NCBI GenBank assembly: GCA_022747635.1 | Contig: JAKTNV010000007.1 | Coordinates: 8,267,997-8,331,996 of the forward strand | Direction: 5' to 3' | Length of the DNA stretch: 64,000 nt | Origin: Hetaerina americana | Taxonomy: Eukaryota; Arthropoda; Insecta; Odonata; Calopterygidae | In this document: positions 1 through 10,000 of the stretch, piece by piece | Layout of the letters: the number at the start of each line of letters is the position of its first letter | How positions within the stretch are numbered: the stretch's first letter is position 1 | Notes under the pieces: generated by a model | Databases searched by the model: none | The model's input: the letters and a program-made list of their open reading frames with translations, nothing else | Told to the model about the DNA's origin: nothing | Program-made: the position numbers and the translations under genes

Positions 1-224
1 TAGAGTGATCTGATGGAGCGAGGGAGTCCAGTTTTTCCTCTTGTTGCCCTTGTGGTTAGTCTGAATGCAGTGACCCATGTAATAATTGATTTCTGGTCCA
101 GGAAAGGGCCCAACAGGGCTATATTGATGCGATTTCGGAAGACCCGCGGGGTTGCAGTAACAGTAAATCCATTCGAAAAGTAAGCCTTGATGGCAAACGC
201 ACGCTCCTCACTGTTCCAACGCAT
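1..224 (-). pseudogene. DUF4817-type transposon protein, N-terminal fragment running off the window edge
   Basis: Reading the minus strand from an ATG at 224 gives 74 codons without a stop up to the window edge. The protein starts MRWNSEERAFAIKAYFSNG and later has DQKSIITWVTAFR and RGKTGLPR. This is the order of the N-terminal DUF4817 (helix-turn-helix-like) domain seen in mariner-related proteins annotated in many arthropods: an 'NEERAFAVE.YF' start, a 'RK.I..WV..FR' centre and a 'T..PR..RSP' end. Only the N-terminus is inside the window, so whether the copy is intact cannot be judged. Several residues differ from the usual pattern, which suggests an old copy. Family recognition is from memory of the domain, not a search. 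Confidence 0.7.
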
Positions 225-836
225 GATGGCAACTGACCGGGGTGGGGGAAAAACTTTAGAACCCTGGCTGTCGAAATGAGATGACTCTTACCTAACTACG
301 ATCTCTACAGCCTGATTGGCACGCATTTCAAATAAGGAAGTTAATGTTGCTGCTGCACCCTGTACCAACATTTAAAATGTGCTGTGCTCAAGAAGACAAT
401 CCAAGAGCAAAATATTAAATTAAAAATTTAATAAAAAGATACTTATATGCATAAAATGATCAAAACTACATTATGAATTATTTCATTTAAAAAACGGTTG
501 AAAACAACAGTGGCAGAAGGTAATTAAAAAGGAATAATCACAGCATTCAAATATCCTATTTTATTTTATGTGATGTGAGGAGTGATATGACACACCAGAA
601 GTTAAGACACATGAATTACAGGAGTCCCTCTGAAAGGCCAACACCTCCCCTCCTTCAAAGAGACCAGATTAAGCAATTGGGAACTGCAAATTGTGAGCGG
701 GGATCATTGAGGCAGCTGGGAAAGTGTGGACTAAGTGCTTATTTTGGTGAAAAACTTATTTTAAAAAGTCATTTAAACTATGCACTGAATGGTTGAGGCC
801 TTAACATTGTAGAATTCCATTTTTAACTTAGGAAAA
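225..836. other. AT-rich spacer, no gene recognised
   Basis: I see no recognisable coding region or repeat. A short open frame at 575-796 on the plus strand resembles nothing I know and is probably chance. The missing C-terminal exon of the neighbouring Nup42 gene was looked for here on the minus strand and not found. Confidence 0.4.
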
Positions 837-839
837 ATA

Positions 840-945
840 ATATCTTTGCTTTCTACAAAATAAACTTATTCGTCGACTAGTTTCGTTTACACTGTAACAT
901 CATCAGGACTAGTGGTACAATATACATTTTTCTGAGTTATATACT
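840..945 (-). repeat. Penelope-like element terminal segment
   Basis: On the minus strand the segment has a 'CTGATGATGTTACAGTG' stretch followed by 'CGAAACTAGTCGACGAATAA'. A 'gatgat...gtgaaacg..cgacgaa' arrangement is characteristic of the ends of Penelope-like retroelements. There is no RT or GIY-YIG reading frame next to it, so this is at most a short terminal remnant. Family assignment is an inference from motif style. Confidence 0.4.
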
Positions 946-1002
946 CGGTCGGGTAGAGGAGGCGGATGGGAGATGGGAGAGTGTAATTAAGGAAAGGAGA
1001 GG

Positions 1003-1030
1003 TGTAAGAGGGGGGGGGGGGGAGGGGGAA
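1003..1030. repeat. G-rich low-complexity tract
   Basis: A run of about 13 G within a longer G/A-rich stretch, just downstream of the Nup42 stop. Similar homopolymer G or C runs recur near 8858, 42703, 47952, 50137 and 57573. Confidence 0.8.
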
Positions 1031-1137
1031 AGGTTGGGAAGGGAGTGTGGGTCTGCGTCATGGGGATTTTTTGGGGTGTATGGAGTGGGTGTTTTGGAGT
1101 GATCATCCGCACATGGACAATACCTCATCATATTATT

Positions 1138-1617
1138 TCACAATGACATCAAAGGAGAACCTGAATGCAGTGGCAAAGCCAGCATACCTGATGGTATCGC
1201 CTGTGGCTGCATGTTTGTGGTGGCAATGGAGGAGGTGTCAGGCGTGGCAGCACCACTCCCAAACAACAGTCCGACACTCTGCCCGAACGCAGGCTGCGTG
1301 GTCCCAAAGCTGCTCGGAGTGCTCGCGTGAGCAGGGGGAGGGGTTGAGCCAAAGGAAGGACTGCTTGGTCCCAGGGTGAACGTGAAGTTGGGGGCGACTG
1401 CAGAGGGTGGGGGACTGGCCCCTGGTGAGAAAATGCTCCCGCCTGACTGTGGGGGCACAAAGGCCATGTTCCCCCCGAGTGAAAACATGGACTGCGGTTG
1501 CAGCTGTTGCTGCGGCACAGGGGAGGTGGTGGAGTTGAAGGAGGCGGCAAAGGAGAAAGAGGGGAGCCCAGCTGATGGAGTCTCAGCAGTCGCCCCTTGA
1601 CCACAGGCCATCTTCTC
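1138..1617 (-). CDS. Nup42: Nup42 exon 5 (FG/Ser-Pro-rich)
   Basis: The exon starts at GAGAAGATG after a TTTTGCAG acceptor and runs 159 codons to TGA at 1140-1138. It is rich in Ser, Pro, Gly, Gln and Phe with scattered FG and SF repeats (FSFAAS, FSLGG, FTFTLG, FGSTPP, FGQS), as expected for the natively unfolded half of Nup42. The last 15 or so residues, after a CATCAG|GTATGC site, look unlike the family end. The true transcript may splice out here to a final exon beyond position 1. Confidence 0.8.
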   Translation of the reverse strand, partial: EKMACGQGATAETPSAGLPSFSFAASFNSTTSPVPQQQLQPQSMFSLGGNMAFVPPQSGGSIFSPGASPPPSAVAPNFTFTLGPSSPSFGSTPPPAHASTPSSFGTTQPAFGQSVGLLFGSGAATPDTSSIATTNMQPQAIPSGMLALPLHSGSPLMSL

Positions 1618-4600
1618 CTGCAAAACAAGGGCGCACATACATTGTCAACATAAGATCTCCCGCAGAATAAACAGCAACAAATTAAAATGTGTTTTCTAGT
1701 TTATTCTTCTGTGCCTGGACCCAACTAAGTTCTGAATGAAAATCATTTAATTATTCTAACAGTTTTATAATGTTGCCCTTACATGGAATGGGTAAAAACT
1801 AAGGAAACAAAATATGTATTTCATGTAAAAATATATTTTTACATGATTTACTTCTGATTATATACTTGAATACATTTAGGATTTTCATACAAATTACACT
1901 GGACACACAATTGTGAATAATAAGCCTAATTTTGTCTAAGGTTTTCGGATATGTCATCGCATTTGTGGTATCCCAATATTACACACAAGCACTAGCACTG
2001 AAGCATTATAACGTACTGAAGATTACAATCAATGATATTTACAGCTGAATCCAACTTTAATAATATCCTGACAATAATCGGTAAAGAGTTGTATAAAATA
2101 GTTGTAGTACACCCTTAAATAGGAATATCACAAATATTCAAATATCCTCTTTATTTTTCGTGATTTTGCTTCAAAATTCATTCATGGTGATGCTGGTTTG
2201 AAACTAATGGTGGCCATTTTATCAAATTAGCATGAGCATTTTGTACTATTAAAAGCAGGGCAATGATGGAATGAAACTCTACATATGAAAAGTGGCAGTA
2301 GAGTAATTCTGGCCACACAAAACATTTGCCTTGACCGGGATTTGAACCTGAATCCCTCAATGTCCAACTGAGTGCTTTAACCAGTAAAGCTATTGAGGTG
2401 TCCTATTACAATGCAAGATTTGGGTCCAAGCTTTAAAGGGAGAAGATGATGTGATGATATTTTTACACTCTGAAATTGTTGCATTGTAATGCACACTTAG
2501 CGGAAGATTCAGTTAAAATTTACTGTTGTGGCATCTACAGCAGTTTCTTTGAATTTGTAGAAAATATCATATAAATTTTAGGTGATTCATTTGATACTTA
2601 ATAACATTATTGCATAGACATAAAAGTTTTCAAATCAATTAAATGATTAATTTAAAGTCATAAAATTTGGACTATACATTTCCAAAAACTGGTGATTTAA
2701 TTTAAATCTCCTCCGACCTATTTGATGGGATTAATTTCAATCTCCTCCGAGCTGGAGAGGTTTAACTAACTTTTCAATGTACATCAAATCAATTCAAACT
2801 TGAAAGATTAAAATTTGTAACACAAAATAAATTCACGATTAATTAATTGGTAGAGAGAAATAGACAATAGAGAGGAAAACTAACTTTTATTAGGAGAGTA
2901 AAAGATTTTTGGGAATAAAAAAAAAAACATTTCAACACTAATGGAACTATTTCCAACTTAACCATGCCATACTCACACACATAATAAAGGAGAGGGGTAA
3001 TATTATACCGTTAATAATGACCATATAAACTTACAATCACACTCATCACTTGCCCAGTTGGATTCTTCAACATTCCCCATTTCATCCTAGTTGCCTGAAT
3101 TAAGTTCTCTATTTTTTTAACCTGTCAAAAAAAAAAACAAAGGACATGTAAAAAGAAAATTATGAAGGAAAAACCATAGCACTAAATTGCATCAAGTCAT
3201 TTACATGGGCATAAGTTGATACACAAATACATGGAGATTGAGTGTTTCATGAATTCAAGATGTCCACTCTCCCAGTGGATTACAAATCACAATTTGTTCT
3301 CGCAATCAATAAAATCATTTTAGTAATGATGAGATAAAATGAACCTTGACTCACCACCATGGGCACACATAGAATTTTCATTTTGCATCATCTTAAAACA
3401 TTGACTTCAAGCAATCACAAAATATGCATTCGATAGATTTGCATTTTCCCAATCATAATATTTACTCAGTTGTGAAGTTCAGCAAAAGAAAAATTTAAAT
3501 AACGTGAAGCAAGATATTACATATCAACACTTTATCTTCACCCTGCACTAAATAAATCCAGTTAAATTTTGGCATTGCCAAGTTCTTACCAATGAAATTT
3601 TAGGGTTATTTCTATGAGCAGCAAATCAATATACAAGTTATTGTTGTTCACAAACCTGTTGTTTTCTAGAGCCATTGGCAGGGTTCTAAAACTTACCCCG
3701 TAAATATATCAAATAGGAGGCAAATCATTTATTAATGACAGATGATAATGGGGACAAATCGCTTGGGAGGAAAAACCTTATGCAGCCCATATCAATTTCA
3801 GAAAAATCAACAATTTCCACACCCATTCCACCAATATGATCCTTTGACCTCTTATTGAAATCACAGACATAGACAATGTGTCAATACCCAACAAAATGAA
3901 ATGGAAAAGACAATGCACATGCCATCCAATGAAGACAGGCATAGACTGCAATTTGGAGGTACATTTCCCTTGAAACTATGGGTCCTGGTTAGGCTGGGAT
4001 TGGTTAAAGTGGGTCATACTCACATACTGGTCGAATGTCCCAGAGGCCTGCGCTTGATACGCTTCGTAGCGGACCTCCTCCATGGATGTGTCGTGGAAGC
4101 CTGGGAAACTCCCAAAGTCCTTGGAGGGCGTGTAACATGAGAGGGGCCATTGGCCCCCTTCCTCCATTGCAATCACATCCTCATTGATGGCTTCACTGCA
4201 AAGCGACAAAATGCCACCCATTAGGAAAATGCATGGGCTGCATTTCAAACCCATCGTGGGACCACGTCACTCCTTTTCATTTAAGTAATTCTACAAACTG
4301 CCAGGGTGAGGACAAATATCATAGAGGGAAGAGCTTGAGTGAGGAAATAAGGCAGGGATCATCTATGCTGGTGCCATGATGTTTAGCACCGAGTGTAAAG
4401 AATTAAGTAAGCATAACATGTTAATCGATGAAACCAGGACAGAATTACTTTATAATGCAATTATTTATCACACCAAGTGTAAAAATCATTCAACTTGAAT
4501 GGGATTCAAAACCAGATCCCTCAATGATCGGCCGAGTTCTATAGCAAGTTAGGCTACCAAGGCGTCCTCTAACACTCCGAAATTATAGGCCAGACATTGA

Positions 4601-7600
4601 GGGATCTGGGTTTGAGTCCCGGTCAAGTCAAATGACTTCTATATTTGAAATTGTTGCATTATAATTCTCATAAGCAGATGAGTCTGTTAAAAGTTACTTT
4701 CGTGGTATCTCTCACAGTTTCTGAGAATTCCTTCAAATTACAAAAAGGTACATGACACATGAAAATAATTTTGAAATAAATTGGCATTTATGAAAATTTC
4801 ACACCATATAGGCAGAATAGACACATAGAATAACAAAAGAAAAATAATATGAAAAAAAGAGTATGATATGCTAATTTTTCCCATTATATCACATCATCAA
4901 ACATTTGTCAAAGAATGACATTGACTTTATTTAAATTCCTAATTCCTGAAGGCTTTCTAAAAAAATTCCCAACTGTCAACAATTACAAGAACACCGACTT
5001 CCAATACGTATCAGGAAATTATGAACATGTGATGCAGAAAAGCATAAAACTTGAAAAATGGCCTAACTATTAGAATGCATAATTCTTAAAGAAATTATAC
5101 ATTGTACATGTGCACATTTATACTTTGAACCTCAAAGAAAACCATACATTTTTAAATAAAATCATAACAGCTTGGTTTGAAAATGGAAAGCCTTTTCTAT
5201 CATCAACAGGAACTAAAATATTATGACGCTGAATTATAATTAAAACTGGAGTAACTATAAATTATAATTATAATTTGGTAATCTCAACATTCCATGTAGG
5301 TTTTGGGAAGATACCACACCTACATTTCTTAGCCTTACCAAACAAGAAACCCCAAACTACATTAAACTCTTCTCATACACATAACAGTTTCAGGTTCAAC
5401 TTTGTGGGATTCCTTCATGATGTGGGTAAAAAAAGAAACTTTGCATTTCCACATAAAGATTTAATCTTTCACGACCATGGTTTTGATTATGTGCAGCATC
5501 GAAACCATGGTCGAGAAATATTAAATCTTTTTGGTGGAAGTGTAAATTTACTTTTTTTACCCTCATCTTCTCACGCAATCTACTTCCCTTCATCAAATCC
5601 AACATCCCCATTCTATTCTTTTCCTTCTTTGCTCGCTTGCCTATCATTCTCCCCTATATCACAGTCTTCAACATTCCCTCTCTAAACAGGTTGATCTGAA
5701 TCCATTTTTCCTGCCTCCTTCGGACTTCTCCCAACAACCCTCTCCCCTTCCCCACCATGCCTACTATATTATCATTTAGTTTCCTTTCTGTCCACTTTCC
5801 TCTCTCCATCCTCCTCCGCAAGCACATCTCAAAAGCCTCTAATTTATGCCTATTTATGTTTTTCCTTTATCATCCTATGTCATAATGAGTTATGGGATTT
5901 CAACTTATAGTCAGCTGCTACAAAAAGAAAGCCATTGGAACCATAGCTTTTCTTAATAAAATCTTTCAATCTTGATACGATCGATATGATAACTGTGAAA
6001 ATTTCAAGTCACAACTTTCACAAATTCTTTTGCAAACAATTTGGCCAAGTTCCTTGGTCACCAGGGATTAAAAACATTGACAATCAACACTTTGTACATG
6101 TTTTTTACCATATCTCATAATTTTCTATACCACAACAACTCGCGCCCTTCAATCATTAAGCTAGGACGACATGACCTTTTCATCTGATGTCACGTATCAA
6201 CGGTATTTGCTACTTAAGCTTGAAAGAAAGAGATGATGGAACTCTGATGAGTTGAAGTCACACACATGGGTTGATTGCCACTGGGTCACTGTAAAATCTT
6301 TTTGATGGATGAACACTTGTGATGATAATTTTCTTCTGAAAACAGGCTGATCACCATTAGACCTTACATCCTCTAAAGGATTACAAAAGGATTCAGTACA
6401 AACACACAGAAAAGGAGAACCGAACATATACTGATAGTAACTGCACAAGGTCACATACAAATAATATAAGTTATATAATGGATTTTCCCATCAGTCTCCG
6501 AGTACATCACACAAAAATGCCTGGATGGATGTTTGAAACTTGTAGTAAGTACTTCTATCATTCAAACCTGAAACTATGGTCAGCATCTCATGAGTGAAAC
6601 CTCTTTAGGATAACTAGCCCTAGTGATAACTCAGTTCCAGATCGTTGTATAGTGGTCATGCATATAATTCAACTCCGAAAGCTTTTGCTTGGCAACATTA
6701 ACAAAAATCCAGTAGAACTAATAATAGCAAAGACATTAGCAGCCGACTGATAGCCTGGTAGGTTTGGAGAGTTTTCAATACTGCTGGCAATTGGGGGGGG
6801 ATCGGAGGTTCAGGAAAGGAGAGATTGCGGGGTGGTAGGAGACAGCATGTGGATCTCAAGGAAAGGTAGAGAAACACAGCTTCCAACTGTGGTGCCCGAC
6901 TCCCTATTCTCCCCAAACTCCCTTCTCTTAACCCTTGAGCTAGAATTCAAAGTTGAAAGCATGTTTCTTTGTGTACAAACATATAGGCTGGTGTGCCAAT
7001 GCTTGATTATCTTGTCCATTCTTAGAGAATGTGTTCAGGCGGACATGATGTTGATCAGAATCTAAACTGAAATGTTAAGGAATATGACACTAAAAAGGAA
7101 ACGTGAGACTTGTTCTTGTTTATTGGTTTCATGTTCATTATGAATCCATCAATCTCAAAGAACAGATTACACGTTGGAGATTCTAAGATGAAAAATAAAT
7201 GAAGACAAGAATCAAATTAACTCAATGCTGATGGCTTATAGATGAATAAATTAAGATAGAAAACTTAAACACAATTATTTTTATCAAGTTCAAATGATGA
7301 TATCGGAAGTCTTAAGTAGTTGAGATGTTTCACAAGGGGGTGCTTTTTACAATAGCTGCAATACTGATTCATCATCCCCCAGAGTTAGGAGTCTCCGTAG
7401 TACACATTTTCTTATTGGCCCAGAGAAATTGCAATTGTGGACTTACGCCAAATCGAGTGGATTTAAGGAGCCAGACCCAGCTTGGGCGCCTTGGTAGTTG
7501 CTGACTGGAGAATTTGCATTCCCTGGCTGTCCATGGTTGGGGGCGTGCCAGGTCCGATTGTGGCTTCGGTAATTGTTTATCTGGTTGGACCCTGAAAACA

Positions 7601-9788
7601 ACAGATTTGGCAGGTTCATTCTGGAAGTGCAACATTCACACAACTGAGCAACATTGAGAAGTGGTTCTCAAATAACTGGATGTGGTGGCCAGTAATTCTT
7701 TCAAAAGGATCAATGCTTCATTACAGTTTGGGCTGCACTGGACTGTAACCAGTCTTGATGATCTACATTCATTAACAATCTTCACACACTCAAGGCATTC
7801 AATAAACTACCATAGCAAGTCTAGACTTACAGTTTGCACAGGTTAGTGAATAAAGCTCACAGACTGTGGATTAACCTTGGTTCTCAGCAGTGCATGTGGG
7901 TTTTTTTGGAGAAATCCATTAAATTCCATTGGAAGTCCCTTGGCCCAATTTGTGAACATAATCATACAGTGTGCTATTAACCTTCGATTCCATTAGAACA
8001 TAATAATGAATTGAAAAAACAGAGGGAGGCATTGAACATCGAAACCCAGGTCTTATCGAAATAAATTTTCAGTGGAATAACAAAGTTACTATTTCATTAC
8101 CAATATGAATAGATTCCACAAAGTTACGCCTGAAACCATCAACCATCCACAAACCAGTATCTTTATTTGAATATCATGAAAAAATTAACAACTAACATGA
8201 CACTTCTGAAGTGAAAGCATATTTGGTTTTTCTGGCATACATTCTAGTCATATTTATGTGAAATCTGGACAGAGTTCTAACTTCCATCCCTGTGGAACTA
8301 TGAGCAGCTGATACATCTCCTGCTGTACTCTATGCCTCAGGATAGCCTTCAATAAATTAATACAGAGTCGATAGCTTTCTTCTACCCACTGTATTCACAA
8401 AAGAATAGCTCTCTCCACATTTGTGCTGCATGCAATAATTTCTATTCATCTCACATCAACATTTAAATTAAGAACAGGATAAGTAAAAAATACTGTATTT
8501 GCATGGTATAACTGGGGTTAGAAAATAATACTCAGTAACTTTTAAGAAATCAGAAGTTCCCCTACCACCTCATTTCTTCTTGTTGCTTAACTCACCCAAC
8601 TTTGGTTTTGTTTAAGTACAGTATATATTTTAATTCAATAAAAGATTTCGAACCTATGGGGTTTACATCGAAAAAATGGAAGTATGTCTTCAATGGTCCA
8701 TGCATCTAAGTGAATATCCAACAGTTAGAAATAAACTAAACTATTTGTCTTTGCATGATTTAACAGACGTTTATATGAACAAATTCATAATATTATTTAA
8801 GGAAGGCATCACACAGTACCCAGTACAAAGCCCTACGGCGTGTGAAATTCCGACACCAGGGTGGGGGGGGGGGGCATTTCCTTTCCTTGTGCCGGTAATG
8901 GTTTCCCAAGATCTGGTACCCGTAAAATCACATAGCTAGGGAGAATCTACGGGGACTTGTTTGGGAATCGAACCAGGGCCCTCTCTTCAGTTGTCCAACG
9001 CTCTATGCCTGGGCTACCGCGACCCACAGGGTTAGTATTATCATCCCCAAATAGACAGTGAAGATAATATACTGCAGTAGACATACGGAATTTCTCAAAA
9101 TATAGCAACTTCGTTTAAGTACTCGATCAAAGTACATACAATTTTTTTTCACATTTATGGGCCAATACATGTGCAATAATATATGTGCCTGCATCAGGGA
9201 ACTTATGCATTTAATGTGCTTCAACATGATGCTCGGTAAAAGGTCCAATAGTATTTTCGATATCACCTCCATTTAAGTCTTTTGGCTGGAAAACTTTAAG
9301 CTAAGCTTTGTAGGACCGGTGGACCTACAATGCTTAGCCTAAGTGGTATTTTACAAAATAGAATGAAAGTTTCGCCTCTGCTGAGGTAACTTTTCTTTTT
9401 TGACTTCTCCACTACCAAAAATGACAAACAGTGTATAAGTGTTGAATGCTCTGCTTTCATTCTTTTTGTTTGGTTGTGGAGAAATGGTCATTGATCCAGA
9501 ATTATAACTTTTCTCACCATCCTGCTGGGACACCAAAATATTTAGAATTAGGAGTGATTTTCGTGTGTTTACACTGTTTTGGTTTGATATACATTACTAC
9601 CCATGCGCCGTCTGCAAACTCGAAAGGCTCCTTTAATAACTCTTCGGATACGACCCGGGTTTTGATTAGGAAATTCGTAATTAATTGACAAGGGTTTTTC
9701 ACTTACCGCGATTCTCTTGAAAATGTTGAAATCGGCAGTGATCACCAAATTTACAGAAACCTTGAAGAAAATATCTACAGACAACCAT
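1138..9788 (-). CDS. Nup42: Nucleoporin Nup42 (NUPL2/hCG1), five-exon gene
   Basis: Coding exons in order of translation are 9788-9707, 7591-7447, 4195-4024, 3121-3035 and 1617-1138, about 321 residues. Every junction is GT-AG and the phases match (1, 2, 0, 0). Residues 1-27 carry a CCCH zinc finger with C4, C12, C18 and H22. Residues around 80-150 contain GGQWPLSCYTP and FPGFHDTSMEEVRYEAY. These correspond to the conserved vertebrate NUPL2 block of 'SGQW-F-YSP', 'ISGFTDISPEELR' and a following coiled 'RLINQWR'-like helix. The last exon is Ser/Pro/Gly-rich with FG-type repeats (PSFSF, SFGTTQPAFGQ, LLFGSG). Nup42 sits on the cytoplasmic face of the nuclear pore, binds Gle1 and helps mRNA export. 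The usual C-terminal Gle1-binding 'FTLGKIP..PPP' motif is missing. A possible donor near 1190 suggests a further exon I could not find. Confidence 0.9.
2329..2560. repeat. tRNA-like SINE family S1, copy a (within Nup42 intron 4)
   Basis: Minus-strand tRNA-like head at 2329-2403 with a B-box-like 'TTCAAATCC' and 'GCTTTACTGG' A-box region. The family tail follows at 2455-2560, containing 'TTAGCGGAAGATTCAGTTAA' and 'GCATCTACAGCAGTTTCTTT'. The right-hand tRNA-like arm seen in copies d and e is missing here. Confidence 0.7.
3035..3121 (-). CDS. Nup42: Nup42 exon 4
   Basis: A 29-codon exon between a polypyrimidine tract with AG at 3122-3123 and a GTAAGT donor at 3034-3029. It codes for VKKIENLIQATRMKWGML then KNPTGQVMSVI, an amphipathic helix in the place of the vertebrate 'SVQRLINQWRNRVNEL' segment. 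Phase 0 on both sides fits its neighbours. Confidence 0.85.
4024..4195 (-). CDS. Nup42: Nup42 exon 3 (conserved mid-domain)
   Basis: The acceptor is GCTTTGCAG before 4195 and the donor is GTGAGT at 4023-4018. The product EAINEDVIAMEEGGQWPLS through RYEAYQAQASGTFDQY is the most diagnostic part of the gene. Its GQW, YTP and GF..TSMEE.R motifs line up with human NUPL2. An alternative donor two codons earlier would also be GT, but GTGAGT is stronger and makes the next exon continue in frame with YVKKIENL. Confidence 0.92.
4455..4735. repeat. tRNA-like SINE family S1, copy b (intron 2 of Nup42)
   Basis: The left arm at 4455-4566 reads as a tRNA-like unit on the minus strand. The right arm at 4590-4640 repeats the 3' half of the same unit on the plus strand ('GGGTTTGAGTCCCGGTCAAG'). 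The family tail follows ('GCAGATGAGTCTGTTAAAAG'). The centre of the palindrome has been lost. Confidence 0.75.
5320..5870 (-). mobile_element. RTE/CFDP2-like non-LTR fragment (RT C-terminus and 3' end)
   Basis: The minus strand from about 5830 reads in broken frames as the C-terminal region of the same RTE-like protein seen at 23.0-23.7 kb: LRRRMERGKWTERK, MVGKGRGLLGEV, RQEKWI, GMLKTVI, then a Lys-rich stretch and RMGMLDLMKG. It carries a stop and several changes, so it is dead. The remaining 3' part overlaps the foldback at 5398-5580. Confidence 0.75.
5398..5580. repeat. Inverted repeat (foldback), arms about 75-85 bp
   Basis: The left arm (about 5400-5485) and right arm (about 5500-5580) are near-complementary. 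The innermost pairs are 'CGACCATGGTTT' with 'AAACCATGGTCG', then 'AAAGATTTAAT' with 'ATTAAATCTTT', then 'GGGTAAAAAAAG' with 'CTTTTTTTACCC/T'. The short loop contains ATTATGTGCAGC. It lies in the 3' end of an RTE fragment and may come from an inverted duplication. Confidence 0.8.
5871..7440. other. Nup42 intron 2 interior, no further feature recognised
   Basis: AT-rich sequence between the RTE fragment and exon 2. Short open frames such as 6698-6916 and 6832-7065 have no splice support or family resemblance. Confidence 0.4.
7447..7591 (-). CDS. Nup42: Nup42 exon 2
   Basis: The acceptor is TTGTTTTCAG before 7591 and the donor is GTAAGT at 7446-7441. The exon codes for a polar Asn/Gly/Ser-rich stretch beginning GSNQINNYRSHNRTWH and ending SLNPLDLA. 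It corresponds to the region just after the zinc finger in NUPL2, which is also Asn/Gly/Arg-rich ('NNRRGWN'). The 145 bases carry phase 1 in and phase 2 out. Confidence 0.88.
8035..8150. repeat. Penelope-like terminal module
   Basis: The module is shared with 42850-42897 plus 43084-43180: 'CAGGTCTTATCGAAATAAAT' followed by 'AAGTTACGCCTGAAACCATC'. At 42-43 kb it lies just after a Penelope-like RT/GIY-YIG reading frame, so this is probably a solo end of the same family in Nup42 intron 1. A related stretch is at 56725-56900. Confidence 0.6.
8812..9027 (-). repeat. tRNA-derived SINE family S3, copy in Nup42 intron 1
   Basis: On the minus strand the unit begins with a tRNA-like head (GGGTCGCGGTAGCCCAGGCA at the A-box side, 'GGTTCGATTCCC' as B box). 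It continues with 'CTTGGGAAACCAT' and 'GGAAAGGAAATG', a C-rich run and 'CACGCCGTAGGGCTTTGTAC'. Copies at 57409-57630 (plus) and 59606-59748 (minus) share this order. The head is degenerate and is not a functional tRNA gene. Confidence 0.75.
9707..9788 (-). CDS. Nup42: Nup42 exon 1 (start codon and CCCH zinc finger)
   Basis: The ATG at 9788-9786 has A at -3 and G at +4. The exon gives MVVCRYFLQGFCKFGDHC followed by RFQHFQENR, a C-X7-C-X5-C-X3-H finger at the extreme N-terminus as in animal Nup42. It ends CGCG before a strong GTAAGT donor at 9706-9701, leaving one base (phase 1) that fits exon 2. The exon is too short to stand out as an open reading frame and was found by reading upstream of the donor. 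Confidence 0.92.
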
Positions 9789-10000
9789 TCTACAATAATC
9801 TATCAGAAAATTTCATAATCCCACAATATTTTCAACACGGCTGTGCGGTTTCCGCGTTTCTCAATTTGCGATTCTCGCTATAACTCACAGATTCCTATTC
9901 CCAATCGTCCTGGTTTCGATTTTAGTGCATTCGGAACCATCGATATAGAGTGTTTAAGGCGGACTACCTTGGACTAACCAATAATGAGTCAGGTCGCATC
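9789..10000 (-). promoter_or_regulatory. Putative Nup42 5' flank/promoter
   Basis: The sequence immediately upstream of the Nup42 ATG. A 'TATCGATGG' on the minus strand near 9937-9946 resembles the DRE/DREF core (TATCGATA) common in insect housekeeping promoters. No TATA box is evident. Placement of the transcription start is inferred. Confidence 0.35.

Noticed and set aside
600..720. Candidate final Nup42 exon after a TTTGCAG acceptor near 700
   Set aside because: Stops at once in the needed phase and contains no FTLGKIP-like motif.
1149..1628. 159-codon minus-strand frame overlapping Nup42 exon 5
   Set aside because: Shadow of the real exon in another frame; the 1138-1617 frame has correct splice phase and FG repeats.
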